Notes under the pieces: generated by a model
Databases searched by the model: none
What the model was told of the DNA's origin: nothing
What the model saw: the letters and a program-made list of their open reading frames with translations, nothing else
DNA from: RFSX01 sp964567435
Lineage (GTDB): Bacteria > Bacteroidota > Bacteroidia > Chitinophagales > Saprospiraceae
Length of the DNA: 64,000 nucleotides
NCBI GenBank assembly: GCA_964567435.1
Contig: CAZMMQ010000006.1
Location: 1-64,000, forward strand
Direction: 5' to 3'
Shown: positions 1 to 9,348 of the stretch, piece after piece
Position numbering within the stretch: the first letter of the stretch is position 1
How the letters are laid out: every line of letters begins with the position of its first letter
Position numbers and translations under genes: made by a program

Positions 1-1
1 G

Positions 2-73
2 AGCCGATGACGGGATTTGAACCTGCGACCCCCTCCTTACCATGGAGGTGCTCTACCACTGAGCTACATCGGC
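2..73 (-). tRNA. tRNA-Thr (anticodon GGT)
   Basis: Read on the minus strand, a full cloverleaf is visible: a 7-bp acceptor stem (GCCGATG with CATCGGC), the D-arm TAGCTCAGTGGTAGAGCA, an anticodon stem CCTCC/GGAGG with GGT in the loop, and a T-arm with GGTTCAAATCC. The discriminator base is U and no CCA is encoded. It is the last of four tRNAs in the order Thr(TGT)-Tyr-Gly-Thr(GGT). In many bacteria this order stands directly before tuf, so the EF-Tu gene may lie just beyond position 1. Confidence 0.95.
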
Positions 74-103
74 GTTGCTTTTTCAAAGCCGAATTTTATA
101 AAG

Positions 104-176
104 AGCGGAAGACGAGACTCGAACCCGCGACCCTCAGCTTGGAAGGCTGATGCTCTACCAACTGAGCTACTTCCGC
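104..176 (-). tRNA. tRNA-Gly (anticodon TCC)
   Basis: On the minus strand the acceptor stem is GCGGAAG paired with CTTCCGC, with a D-arm (TAGCTCAGTTGGTAGAGCA), an anticodon stem TCAGC/GCTGA enclosing loop CTTCCAA (anticodon TCC, reading GGA and probably GGG), and a T-arm with GGTTCGAGTC. It is separated by 18-30 nt from the tRNAs on both sides, which suggests one precursor transcript. Confidence 0.95.
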
Positions 177-194
177 ATTTATTTCTCTACACTG

Positions 195-276
195 TGGGGG
201 TGGTAGGATTCGAACCTACTCAGCCAAAGCACTGGATTTACAGTCCAGCCCACCTCTCCAACTGTGGCGCACCCCC
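195..276 (-). tRNA. tRNA-Tyr (anticodon GTA)
   Basis: A class II tRNA on the minus strand. The acceptor stem is GGGGGTG with CACCCCC and discriminator A, the anticodon stem CTGGA/TCCAG encloses CTGTAAA (anticodon GTA), and the long variable arm typical of bacterial tRNA-Tyr explains the 82-nt length. It lies between tRNA-Thr(TGT) and tRNA-Gly in the cluster. Confidence 0.95.
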
Positions 277-294
277 AATTATGTAAGAGAAATG

Positions 295-368
295 AGCCGA
301 TGGAGGGATTCGAACCCCCGACCCGCTGATTACAAATCAGCTGCTCTGGCCAACTGAGCTACATCGGC
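295..368 (-). tRNA. tRNA-Thr (anticodon TGT)
   Basis: First tRNA of the cluster in transcription order. On the minus strand it has the acceptor GCCGATG/CATCGGC, identical to that of the other tRNA-Thr here, an anticodon stem GCTGA/TCAGC enclosing TTTGTAA (anticodon TGT, reading ACA), and a T-arm with GGTTCGAATCC. The shared acceptor stem fits a common threonyl-tRNA synthetase identity. Confidence 0.95.
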
Positions 369-454
369 ATATGTCAATAATATTTAATGCTTACTTCAAA
401 GCGAATGCAAAAATAGGCTTTTTACTTAAATATGTAAACCTCAAAATAAAAAAA

Positions 455-1363
455 TTATTTGTTAGCCTTTGGATGGCTTTTCTTATACACTTCTTTTAAT
501 TTCTCTATGCTATTATGTGTATATATCTGAGTAGCAGAAAGACTAGAATGACCAAGTAACTCTTTTACGGCATTAAGATCTGCACCATTGTCCATTAGAT
601 GTGTAGCAAAAGAGTGCCTTAAAACGTGGGGAGACTTCTTCTTTGCAGTTGTGACTGTACCTAAATATCGTTTTACAATATTGTATACCAGCTTTGGATA
701 TAGCTTTTTCCCCTTGTCAGTAAGTAATAGATAATCTTCTTCTCGAATCAGTTCCTCTTGAGCAAAGTGGTCTGTAGCAAATTCAATGTATAAATCAATG
801 TTAGCTATCAATTGCTGAGTAAGCGGCACAATTCTTTGCTTATTCCCTTTACCTATAATTTTTATCTGCTGATATGATCTGTCTATACTGTCAGTTTTCA
901 GGTCAATAAGCTCCTGACGCCTCATTCCAGTACCATACAACAGCTCTATAATGAGAAAATCTCTGATAGAAGAAAAAGACAATTTGTTGTTTTTTGCTTC
1001 GCTATCTAATAGTGGTTCTAATTTGCTATTAGGAATGGTATCCGGCAGTTTTTTTGGTGTTTTGGGGGGTATAATTTTTAACATGGGATTAGCCGGTAAC
1101 ATCTCTTTTCTGATTCCATACTTAAAAAACGACCTAAGAGTACTCAATTTCCTATTGATAGAACGAGGTGTTACGTTATTAGTTACCATCTCTACCTGCC
1201 AAGCTCTGATATGAATATGTTGTACTGAATCCCATGATGTGTTTGGATAGATCGCATTGAGAAAGTTATGAAATTGTTCAAGATCTTTCTTGTAAGCTGA
1301 AACAGTGTGCTTCGAATATCTTTTTTCAACTGAGAGATAATCCAGAAACTTGTCTATCATCAA
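455..1363 (-). CDS. xerC: Tyrosine recombinase XerC/XerD family
   Basis: Cytoplasmic site-specific recombinase of 302 aa, the usual Xer length. An N-terminal SAM-like DNA-binding domain covers about residues 1-90. The catalytic domain follows, with all expected residues visible: R148 in GMRRQEL, K172 in GKGNKQR, H246 and R249 in PHVLRH, H272 in LLGH, and nucleophile Y281 in QIYTH. Xer proteins resolve chromosome dimers at dif by strand exchange. Its position next to the Thr-Tyr-Gly-Thr tRNA block fits the housekeeping xerC of Bacteroidota rather than a phage integrase. An ATG one codon downstream is an equally good start. Whether it is XerC or XerD cannot be settled without the second copy. 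Confidence 0.9.
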   Translation of the reverse strand: MMIDKFLDYLSVEKRYSKHTVSAYKKDLEQFHNFLNAIYPNTSWDSVQHIHIRAWQVEMVTNNVTPRSINRKLSTLRSFFKYGIRKEMLPANPMLKIIPPKTPKKLPDTIPNSKLEPLLDSEAKNNKLSFSSIRDFLIIELLYGTGMRRQELIDLKTDSIDRSYQQIKIIGKGNKQRIVPLTQQLIANIDLYIEFATDHFAQEELIREEDYLLLTDKGKKLYPKLVYNIVKRYLGTVTTAKKKSPHVLRHSFATHLMDNGADLNAVKELLGHSSLSATQIYTHNSIEKLKEVYKKSHPKANK

Positions 1364-1510
1364 ACAAACATATTATAAAATATCATCATCTTAAAAAAGT
1401 GGGCTTACATTATAAAATGTAGACCCTACTCCTTTATACCCCAATCATAATTAAGTGTTATGTATACTTTGATAGGTATAAAAGCACATTCGAAGAAAAC
1501 GAAGCTTCAT

Positions 1511-1544
1511 AAAAAAAAGGGTCATCCAACTAAATGGATGACCC
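1511..1544 (-). terminator. Rho-independent terminator after the first susD
   Basis: On the minus strand a perfect 10-bp stem (GGGTCATCCA with TGGATGACCC, loop TTTAGT) is followed by eight T residues. It lies 24 nt past the susD stop codon and closes the SusC1/SusD1 transcript before xerC. Confidence 0.9.
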
Positions 1545-1567
1545 AACATTAAAAGTTATTTTTAATA

Positions 1568-3013
1568 CTACTCGAACGGAACTACTAAATCAGAAGTTCT
1601 GTTTTGTACTATTATCCTATTCAAATTATGCATTATTACAGCAGTCCCTGCATTTGCATCGTAGTCAAAAGCATCTAATTCAGAACTAATGTTACCAATA
1701 AAATCAGGAATCACAGGAATAATATCAGACATTTCAACATTACTATTTGACCTAAACTCAACATCTGAAGTTACAAATCTAATTCCCAGATCAGCCATTC
1801 TTCTTCCCTCCGCTATGAAAATCTCTTGTCTCATCAGATAAAGAATTTCTAACGCTGTTTCAGAATCGCTAATACTATCAACAATATCTAAAGTTACTGA
1901 AGTACCTGATACTACTGGAACAGTTACATCACCATCATTTCTGTCAATTACTAATCCAGGACGTAGATCATCACTACTAGATGCCGCAACTAATACTGAG
2001 GTTGTATCAGGTCTAGAGCCAGGAAAATCTTGATCTCTACCTTCACCTGCATCGTTAAATGTAGCCATTGGACGAGTTGCAACTAATCCTATCAAATCTC
2101 TCATAGATTGCTGAGCTGTGCCAAGATCTCCATTTGAAATCGCAGCTTCAATTAAAATTAAATATGCCTCTTCAATTTTTAATAATGGAATGTCTACATC
2201 TGTTGTTGCTACACTCCCATTATACTTTGGATCTAAAAAATCAAGCCTAGGTAAAGGTTGTAAGTCATCAAAAGTACCTCTGTCAAATATCGCATCCTGC
2301 ATCGTATTACCAGGACCATTAACAGCATCATATTGTACAAATCGTATAAAATTAGGACCAGATGATATTGCTGCATTAGAGAATGATACTGCCTCATCTC
2401 TATTCCCTAACCTATAGTGCGCTCTAGCTATACCTAGATTACAAGCAGTTATAATTTCTGAATTTTCAGTACCGTTGAGAGCAACTTCAAAATTTGATAT
2501 AGCGGTATTAAGATGGGTAGCAGCATCCATTACAACTCCACCTGGTTCTGCAGGCACTGACGTGAAGTTTTCGCCAAACATTAAATGAGATAGCCCGATG
2601 AAAAAGTTGAGCTCTGCAACTTGATCAGGAGTGCTAGTCGCATCATCTGGTGAAATTACATCACGACCTGTGATTGCTATTTCTCGAAGTCGATGAAAAG
2701 CAAATTGGGTATCATCTATATCATCATCTGTAGCATCAATAGCTAAATTATCCAGAAATTGATTAAAAAATGTTTGAGTATTAGTATAATTATCTGAAGC
2801 GATTTCAGAAATTACAACGAGCTGATTCATAGCTAAAGACAATTGACGATTTGCGCCAACCAAAATACTTTGGGTTGAATTATCTGTTCCAACAACTGCA
2901 CTTATTGCTAAATCAGGATTTTGAGGATTAAAAGCGTCATCTGGGTCTTCGCAACTATTAAAAGCAACTACGATCGCCAGAAAACTTAATATTGTTAATA
3001 TATATTTTTTCAT
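1568..3013 (-). CDS. SusD/RagB-family outer-membrane lipoprotein (first pair)
   Basis: Surface lipoprotein of 481 aa that would cap the TonB-dependent channel encoded just upstream and bind its substrate. The start at 3013 puts an MKK signal peptide at the N-terminus with a lipobox ending at C21 (AFNSC); an upstream in-frame ATG at 3061 would add 16 residues before the signal and is less likely. After the Cys comes an acidic EDPDD stretch, as in surface-exported Bacteroidota lipoproteins. TPR-like helical repeats are seen in the first half, and the SusD-type segment EAYLILIEAAI is near residue 300. The gene follows its susC partner by 118 nt and ends at a strong terminator. The substrate is unknown; no glycoside hydrolase or peptidase lies next to it. 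Confidence 0.88.
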   Translation of the reverse strand: MKKYILTILSFLAIVVAFNSCEDPDDAFNPQNPDLAISAVVGTDNSTQSILVGANRQLSLAMNQLVVISEIASDNYTNTQTFFNQFLDNLAIDATDDDIDDTQFAFHRLREIAITGRDVISPDDATSTPDQVAELNFFIGLSHLMFGENFTSVPAEPGGVVMDAATHLNTAISNFEVALNGTENSEIITACNLGIARAHYRLGNRDEAVSFSNAAISSGPNFIRFVQYDAVNGPGNTMQDAIFDRGTFDDLQPLPRLDFLDPKYNGSVATTDVDIPLLKIEEAYLILIEAAISNGDLGTAQQSMRDLIGLVATRPMATFNDAGEGRDQDFPGSRPDTTSVLVAASSSDDLRPGLVIDRNDGDVTVPVVSGTSVTLDIVDSISDSETALEILYLMRQEIFIAEGRRMADLGIRFVTSDVEFRSNSNVEMSDIIPVIPDFIGNISSELDAFDYDANAGTAVIMHNLNRIIVQNRTSDLVVPFE

Positions 3014-3131
3014 GTCAATTTGTTTTTGAATTATTGAAATCTCTTTTCTCTGAATGAACAACTAGTTTGTTTTAATATTAAAAAACAAGACTTGTTCTTT
3101 TCGCTATTAAGAGATACTCTTTAATTCATTA

Positions 3132-5939
3132 TTATAAACCAATTTTTAAAGAGAAAATAACCTGCTTTGGTGCTGATTCTGTTCCAAATCCAAACCCACC
3201 AACTGCAAATCCACCTTGTTCAGCTATACCCGAACCAGTGATTTCTGGATCAAAAGAAGCAGAACTTCTAACTATGGGATTTCTTAAGTTTACTCCTAAC
3301 TGGAGTCTACTCAGTGCTGGAATATTTGCTGTGTCAAAATTATATGAAAGACCAATATTCCTAACCTTAAAAAAGTCTGCGTCTTCTACCCAGACTCCGG
3401 CAAGATCAAAGAAGCTTGTTCCTGCTGCATTTTCAGGAATTCTTCCTTCATCATTAATTCCTCCAAAAAATCTTAAGACATCATCAACGTTTACACCTTG
3501 AGCGCCATATTGGTAATCTGCACTTGCAAAAAGACTAAATCCTTTCCAAGCAAAATCTAAACCTAAATTACCATAACCATCTGGGTTAGGATCACCCAAA
3601 AAAGCATTTCTTTCAACATCAGTAACAAACCCTTCATCATCAAATATCGGATTCCCTCCTCTGAAGTATCCAAGTGGTTGTCCTTCGTTTACGAAAGAAC
3701 CTAAGAATGTAAATCCTCCTACTACGAATTCTGGCAAACCTCCATTATCGACAACTATATTTTCATTTGTTGTCAATGAACCACTTAAGGTAAGTCTAGC
3801 CTCTTCTGTTTGGAAAACATCAGCAGATAAAGCGAATTCAAATCCTGTATTACTTATCTCTCCTAGATTAACATCCTGCGCTAATTGTCCTGATGATGGA
3901 GTGCTTGGAGGTGTAAATATTGCATCTACTGTAGTGTTATCATAATAAGTAATTCCAAATCGAATGTTACCTTCAATAAAACTCATATCAGCTCCGATTT
4001 CTAACGAATTTATTGTCTCAGACGTTAAATTAGGATTTCCTGGATTTCCAAAGGTGAAAGATGGTAGTCCCAAAAATGGGTTTACTGCGAATTCTCTATC
4101 TGCAGAGAATGGAGTTGGAAAGTTTGTCGATTGTCCCCAATTCGCTCTTAGCTGAAAACGTGTAAGTATATTACTTATACTGCTATTCTGGATGAATGCT
4201 TCATCTGTAAGGCTGTAGGTGAGGCCAAAACTATAGATGTCTACGAGTCCAATACTTTCTCCGAATGCTGAATTACCATCAAAACGAATTTTCCCATCAA
4301 CAAATAATTTGTTTTTGTAGCCAATATTCTGAGAAAAATAGAAGCCCCCGAAAACAATCTCTCTGATTGCATCAGCAGCCGTCGTTTCTGCAGAATTGTT
4401 TATTGTATTAGAACCTTCTGTAACATTCGTTGCACTTAAAAGATACTGTTCGTCACGTTGTCTAAATAACTGTCCTCCAGCACCTGATATAAATGATAAA
4501 TCACCAAAATCATACCTATACTGCATTCCTAAATCAGTTGTTATTCCTGTGAAATTACGTGTTGCAATATTTATTGTGCCTTGATCAACTGTTCCTGGTG
4601 GATTAGAGCCTTTAGAGATTAACAGTGCATTTGAATTTATAGATCTTTGTCTTGATTGTCTATTGTCCAATCCAACAGTCAATTTAGTTGTAAAACCTTC
4701 AAATGGAGTCCATCCGAGAGAATTGGATAAAGTATACCTTTGCACGGCTTCAGTTAAATCTGTATTATCAGCCTGTACTTGTAAGTTATCTCTTAATTCC
4801 TGAAAAGCTGTCTCATTTAATGTATCAACATCGCCAAAAGAACCGCCTTCTATGTTACCAAATCTTGCAAAACTTGTATTGGCATTGAAATCTCTTGTGA
4901 AGTAATTACTTGTAAATGCTGCGCTACCCGTATATATTAAATTATCCCCAACATCTGACTGGATTGTAGTTCTCAATCCTATTCTTCTATTCTCATTTAC
5001 AGCATTAAATCCATCATCGTCGTAGAGATTAGCAGAAAAATTATAGGTTGTTCTATCATTTCCACCATCCACACCAATCCTATAACTTTGAGAAAGTCCT
5101 CTCTCAAAAACTAGATCTTCTACTCTTCTAAACCTAAGAAATTCAGTTTCCCCTTGAATCGTACCAATAGCTACCTCAGCATTGACTCTTGCTTGACCTG
5201 CCGTTCCTCTCTTTGTGAAAATTTGAATTACACCATTCGCAGCATCTGTTCCATACAAAGTAGAAGCTGCTCCACCTCTAATAAATTCTATCCTTTCTAT
5301 ACTCTCAACCGGGATATCTGATAATGCAGAACTATTAGCACCACCAGTCCCTATATTAAGATCAGGACGAGAATTTAAATTATCGAGTCTAACACCATCT
5401 ATTAAGATTACTGGAGTAGTACTTGATTGAGCAGAAATAGGTCCCCTATTTCTGATTAATGATGCGGTACCTGGTTGACCAGATGACAGAGTCACCTGAG
5501 CACCGTTTAATCGACTTTGCAGAAGCTGATCTAATGATACAACTGGTGCTACCTCAATATCCTCAGACGTAATCACATCAACTGTACTTGTCAGTCTTTT
5601 ACGTTCAATTCCTACACCTTGTCCTGTCACTACAATTTCATCTACTAACACTCCCTCCGCCAGGGTAACGCCGTAGAATGAATGATCACCAAGTGCGATT
5701 TCTTGAGTTTCAAATCCAGCATAAGTAACGACTAACTCGTTAACATCTGCTGGCACTTCTAAACTAAATCCGCCATCAAAATCGGTGATTGTACCGACAG
5801 CGGTGCCTTTTGCCAAAACATTTGCCCCAATGAGGGCTTCTCCATTGGCATCTGTAATTGTTCCAGAAACTACCCGCTGAGCAGATAGATTGAATACAAA
5901 TACAGTAACAAAAAAGATTAATCCTACTAATTTTTTCAT
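3132..5939 (-). CDS. SusC/RagA-family TonB-dependent receptor (first pair)
   Basis: Outer-membrane active transporter of 935 aa. The start at 5939 gives the signal peptide MKKLVGLIFFVTVFVFNLSA before Q21; in-frame codons further upstream would spoil it. A carboxypeptidase-D-like regulatory domain (about residues 22-105, with SGTITDANGEALIGANV) is followed by the plug (about 110-245, with PVILIDGVRLD and GTDAANGVIQIFTKRG) and then a 22-strand-type barrel to the C-terminus. It forms a pair with the SusD lipoprotein downstream. The first 120 residues resemble those of the second SusC in this window, so the two pairs are probably paralogous. Uptake is expected to be driven by TonB-ExbBD. The cargo is not identifiable. 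Confidence 0.93.
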   Translation of the reverse strand: MKKLVGLIFFVTVFVFNLSAQRVVSGTITDANGEALIGANVLAKGTAVGTITDFDGGFSLEVPADVNELVVTYAGFETQEIALGDHSFYGVTLAEGVLVDEIVVTGQGVGIERKRLTSTVDVITSEDIEVAPVVSLDQLLQSRLNGAQVTLSSGQPGTASLIRNRGPISAQSSTTPVILIDGVRLDNLNSRPDLNIGTGGANSSALSDIPVESIERIEFIRGGAASTLYGTDAANGVIQIFTKRGTAGQARVNAEVAIGTIQGETEFLRFRRVEDLVFERGLSQSYRIGVDGGNDRTTYNFSANLYDDDGFNAVNENRRIGLRTTIQSDVGDNLIYTGSAAFTSNYFTRDFNANTSFARFGNIEGGSFGDVDTLNETAFQELRDNLQVQADNTDLTEAVQRYTLSNSLGWTPFEGFTTKLTVGLDNRQSRQRSINSNALLISKGSNPPGTVDQGTINIATRNFTGITTDLGMQYRYDFGDLSFISGAGGQLFRQRDEQYLLSATNVTEGSNTINNSAETTAADAIREIVFGGFYFSQNIGYKNKLFVDGKIRFDGNSAFGESIGLVDIYSFGLTYSLTDEAFIQNSSISNILTRFQLRANWGQSTNFPTPFSADREFAVNPFLGLPSFTFGNPGNPNLTSETINSLEIGADMSFIEGNIRFGITYYDNTTVDAIFTPPSTPSSGQLAQDVNLGEISNTGFEFALSADVFQTEEARLTLSGSLTTNENIVVDNGGLPEFVVGGFTFLGSFVNEGQPLGYFRGGNPIFDDEGFVTDVERNAFLGDPNPDGYGNLGLDFAWKGFSLFASADYQYGAQGVNVDDVLRFFGGINDEGRIPENAAGTSFFDLAGVWVEDADFFKVRNIGLSYNFDTANIPALSRLQLGVNLRNPIVRSSASFDPEITGSGIAEQGGFAVGGFGFGTESAPKQVIFSLKIGL

Positions 5940-6166
5940 ACTAATTTGGTTTGAATAATTATACATGTAAAAGAGAAACAACACTGAAAGTAAGTAAAGA
6001 TGTAAGATTTCGGTATTACCACCGTGATATTTTAGTGTGATTTCTCTTTATCAATGCTTGATAAACTAAGATACCCAAAAAATAAGAAATGGCGAACTGG
6101 TATAAGTATAATTACTTAATAAATGGCCCCTATGTCTTTAAGACATATTACTAGAATGATTTTATA

Positions 6167-9100
6167 TCAGAAATCAATCCTCTCTTGAAAAACCAGTTTA
6201 CCTACAAGAGGTATCGTTTCTTCAATCTGACCTCCAATTTTAATAGTATTGGATCTTTCCTTATCAGGAATTGCGTAGGTTAATGGACCCATTTGACCTC
6301 TAGATTCAAAAGGGACAAATTCATATCTACCATCTGCTTGCTTCTTCAGGTATCCATTCTTTAGATTTGTGATCCTTTCAAGATTTGAGCTTACTTCTAT
6401 TCCAAAAACTTGGTCAACATCTTCTCCCGCGAAACTCGAATAAGAGTTGTACTTTTTCTTAATAGAAGGGTTCAGTTTTGCAATCTCATCCCTGGTATTG
6501 ATTGGATAATAACTGTTAGGCTCGTCATTATATGAATAGCATAATATGCGTTGTGGAATATTTGCCAATGTAACTATAGTAGAAGCCAAAGATCCATTAT
6601 CAAGATAGGATGCAAGCTTATTATTAAGTCCCCAATTACCAAGGATAATCTCATGAGTCTGATCTCCGTCAAGATCTATAGCCTGACAATATTGCCACAA
6701 CCCATTCATTTCCATATTGTTCCAGGCAGAAAGTTCTTCAAATCTGCCATCTTTATTTATGTATACTTTAGGATAAGAGTACTCTCCTACAAATAATAGA
6801 TCACTCTTTCCGTCCTCATTAAAATCAAATACAAGCATGTCCATGATATTGCCCTCATACGTTAAACCATGGTTACTGACTTCTTTAAATTCTCCATTAT
6901 CTATTTGTTCTAATAGAAATATCCTGGAGTGGATTCCTTCCTCTTTTGAATATTCTATTGCAGCTAGGATTATATCAGAATCATCATCAGAATCAAAATC
7001 TGTGGCACATACTGAAGTGGTACTCATCATACATGTCTGTTCGAAATCTATCTTTCTATAGTTTCCATTTTCATTAAGATATAGATAATCACAGTTCGGT
7101 TTTTCTGTATTATCCATCTTATGAGAATAGGTCACAATTACATCTGTCATTCCATTCTGGTTTATATCTAGATATGAAATGTCTGACACATGTCCTTTTT
7201 CATTGGGCAATATGCTTTTCAAATTATCTGATAATTTGCTAACCAACCCAAGAGACATTATTTCTCCATCTGGTGCTTGAGACACATTGCCTGGAAAGGA
7301 TGAATAACCTCTAGGAATAATGGGATTAGTTGTCAAGTCATTTGACCAGGAATAAGCATTACTAGATAAAACATCAGCTTTTGGACTCAGTATAGTGGCA
7401 ATAGATGGCACTAAGTTGTTCTCATCAAATTCAAATACATTGTACTGATCTAATGACCATTGATTCATTTTTTGTCTTTTACCACCTGGCCAGACAACAA
7501 CTATAGAGTCAATGGATCCAAATGCTTTATTAATCCCGAAAACTATTGACTTATCTACAGAGGATAAAAATCCTCTATGAGGAGTGGCTAATTTGGTCTG
7601 AAGATGATCTCTTTGATGCACTTTAATATAGGAGCCTACCCCATTAATATTTGACTTTAGGTAGTTTAAGTTTATTCCAATCCAATTGTTAGTTTGAAAT
7701 TCTTCACTTCTGTAAATCGTGGGTGAAGAATTGATGTTATTGGTAACAATTTCAACTATTCCATCATTGTCTAAATCTACGTATACTGCGCCTGTAGAGT
7801 AATGAGGTTCATTATCAATAATCACTTCTTTGTAATTGTTGTTTTGGTTACCTAGAAATAGTTTGTTTGGTGATATACCATCTTTTATTTTGAAGGAGGG
7901 ATCTGAGTTGAATCCACTTACTCCACTATTGATAAAATTGATGAAGTCTAAGTCGTTGGGTCTGGTAACTATACCTGTAGAAATAAATATATCTTGTAGG
8001 CCATCTAAATTATAATCTATAAAGAGAGGTGCCCAACTCCAGTCAGTTGCCGATATGCCAGCAAAGTATCCACAGTCAGTATAGTGACCAGTTGAATCGG
8101 CAATCTGAAGCATGTTTCTTGAATACTGTCTAGCAAATCCTTTTTGTACTAGAAATTGTGAAATCTGATGAGTAACTCCTGGATCTGAAGATTTAATAAC
8201 CTGCTCATCATATGGGAGCATATCCACACAGATAATATCTGTCAAACCATCATTATTAACGTCAGCCGCATCCATTCCCATGCTAAATCGAGGTGTGAAA
8301 TGAAAGTAATCTTCTATTGATTCCTTGAAGGTACCATCTCCATTATTGATATATAAATAGTCATTTTCGTGGAAGTCATTGGTAACATATATATCCATAT
8401 GATTATCCTGATTTATGTCTAGTGCCATTCCACTAAGACCATAACCGGTAACACCTCCATAAATACCTGCATACTCGGATTTGTCTTGATATTTTCCATC
8501 TATATTCATCAAGAGTCGATCACCACTATAGATATCTCTGATCCGTCTTCTCTCTCCATTAGCATGTGATTCTTGGGAATGGATAGAATGATTAACCAAA
8601 TAAAGATCTAAATCATCATCATTGTCAAAATCAGCAAATATCGCCTGACTACCTAAACATCGAGCATCAAGTCCATAGTTAGCTGAAGATTCAGTAAACG
8701 TACCATCTTGATTATTGACATATAATTCATGGTGACCTGTAAAATCATTAGTTCCTACGACAGCGCATACATATATGTCATCCCAACCATCGCCATTAAT
8801 ATCGACTACAGATACCGCTGATTGCCACGAAGAATTGCCTTGGACATTTGCATCAGACGGTGCTTGAATAAACTTAAATGGAACATCTTGGTAAAACAGT
8901 CCATTATCTCCCTGATTAGAAACGAAATACAAATCCTTCAGTCCATCATTATTAAAATCACCTACGCCAACTCCTGCGCCATTATAAAAATATAGGTATT
9001 TTAATATGTTGAGATTAGTTGATTCCTTTAATTTATTTTCAAATGAAATCCCTATACTGTCACCACTCAATTGGCTCCAACTTCTTTCATTATCCTCGTT

Positions 9101-9172
9101 GGGGTTGCAGGAGAGCAAAGCCAACAGAAAGAGTAATATTAATGTGGATACATTGTGTTGCATTCTTGACAT
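6167..9172 (-). CDS. FG-GAP/VCBS repeat lipoprotein with ASPIC/UnbV domain
   Basis: Secreted lipoprotein of about 1001 aa. Starting at 9172 gives a short signal and a lipobox ending at C22 (LALLSC); starts at 9163 or 9211 are possible. Two blocks of FG-GAP/VCBS calcium-binding repeats are recognisable by DxNxDGxxD motifs (for example DFNNDGLKDLYF, DINGDGWDDIYV, DVNNDGLTDIIC), predicting seven-bladed propellers. Between them, near residues 500-590, is an ASPIC/UnbV domain ending in VVVWPGGKRQ. It lies between the two SusC/SusD pairs on the same strand, with a terminator upstream, so it has its own transcript. Such proteins often accompany SusCD pairs in environmental Bacteroidota and are thought to act in surface binding. 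The exact function is unknown. Confidence 0.85.
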   Translation of the reverse strand: MSRMQHNVSTLILLFLLALLSCNPNEDNERSWSQLSGDSIGISFENKLKESTNLNILKYLYFYNGAGVGVGDFNNDGLKDLYFVSNQGDNGLFYQDVPFKFIQAPSDANVQGNSSWQSAVSVVDINGDGWDDIYVCAVVGTNDFTGHHELYVNNQDGTFTESSANYGLDARCLGSQAIFADFDNDDDLDLYLVNHSIHSQESHANGERRRIRDIYSGDRLLMNIDGKYQDKSEYAGIYGGVTGYGLSGMALDINQDNHMDIYVTNDFHENDYLYINNGDGTFKESIEDYFHFTPRFSMGMDAADVNNDGLTDIICVDMLPYDEQVIKSSDPGVTHQISQFLVQKGFARQYSRNMLQIADSTGHYTDCGYFAGISATDWSWAPLFIDYNLDGLQDIFISTGIVTRPNDLDFINFINSGVSGFNSDPSFKIKDGISPNKLFLGNQNNNYKEVIIDNEPHYSTGAVYVDLDNDGIVEIVTNNINSSPTIYRSEEFQTNNWIGINLNYLKSNINGVGSYIKVHQRDHLQTKLATPHRGFLSSVDKSIVFGINKAFGSIDSIVVVWPGGKRQKMNQWSLDQYNVFEFDENNLVPSIATILSPKADVLSSNAYSWSNDLTTNPIIPRGYSSFPGNVSQAPDGEIMSLGLVSKLSDNLKSILPNEKGHVSDISYLDINQNGMTDVIVTYSHKMDNTEKPNCDYLYLNENGNYRKIDFEQTCMMSTTSVCATDFDSDDDSDIILAAIEYSKEEGIHSRIFLLEQIDNGEFKEVSNHGLTYEGNIMDMLVFDFNEDGKSDLLFVGEYSYPKVYINKDGRFEELSAWNNMEMNGLWQYCQAIDLDGDQTHEIILGNWGLNNKLASYLDNGSLASTIVTLANIPQRILCYSYNDEPNSYYPINTRDEIAKLNPSIKKKYNSYSSFAGEDVDQVFGIEVSSNLERITNLKNGYLKKQADGRYEFVPFESRGQMGPLTYAIPDKERSNTIKIGGQIEETIPLVGKLVFQERIDF

Positions 9173-9279
9173 CTGCTGATCAACGTATAGTTTTTTGGAA
9201 CTATTGATCAATTAAAGTAATGGATTGTAAATGAATTTTTCAATCTACAAAACAATAGTAGTCATATTACATCCATTCA

Positions 9280-9309
9280 CAAAAAAGGGCCACCAATAAA
9301 GGCAGCCCT
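9280..9309 (-). terminator. Rho-independent terminator after the second susD
   Basis: On the minus strand AGGGCTGCC pairs with GGTGGCCCT (two G-T wobbles) across loop TTTATT and is followed by TTTTTTG. It lies about 40 nt past the second susD and separates it from the UnbV lipoprotein gene. Confidence 0.75.
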
Positions 9310-9348
9310 CAAAAATTTATTATATCTGAGATTTACATCTCATTTCTA

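Noticed and set aside
17..286. Plus-strand open frame of 89 codons
   Set aside because: It lies antisense to three tRNA genes whose folds are clear; the frame is an artefact of tRNA sequence.
455..1363. XerC/D-like gene next to tRNAs as the integrase of a genomic island
   Set aside because: Length and motifs fit housekeeping Xer, no duplicated tRNA end is seen, and the following genes do not look like an island.
5969..6050. AAAGAGAAA / TTTCTCTTT inverted repeat upstream of the first susC
   Set aside because: Nine-nt arms about 70 nt apart in AT-rich DNA are easily chance, and no second structural element supports it.
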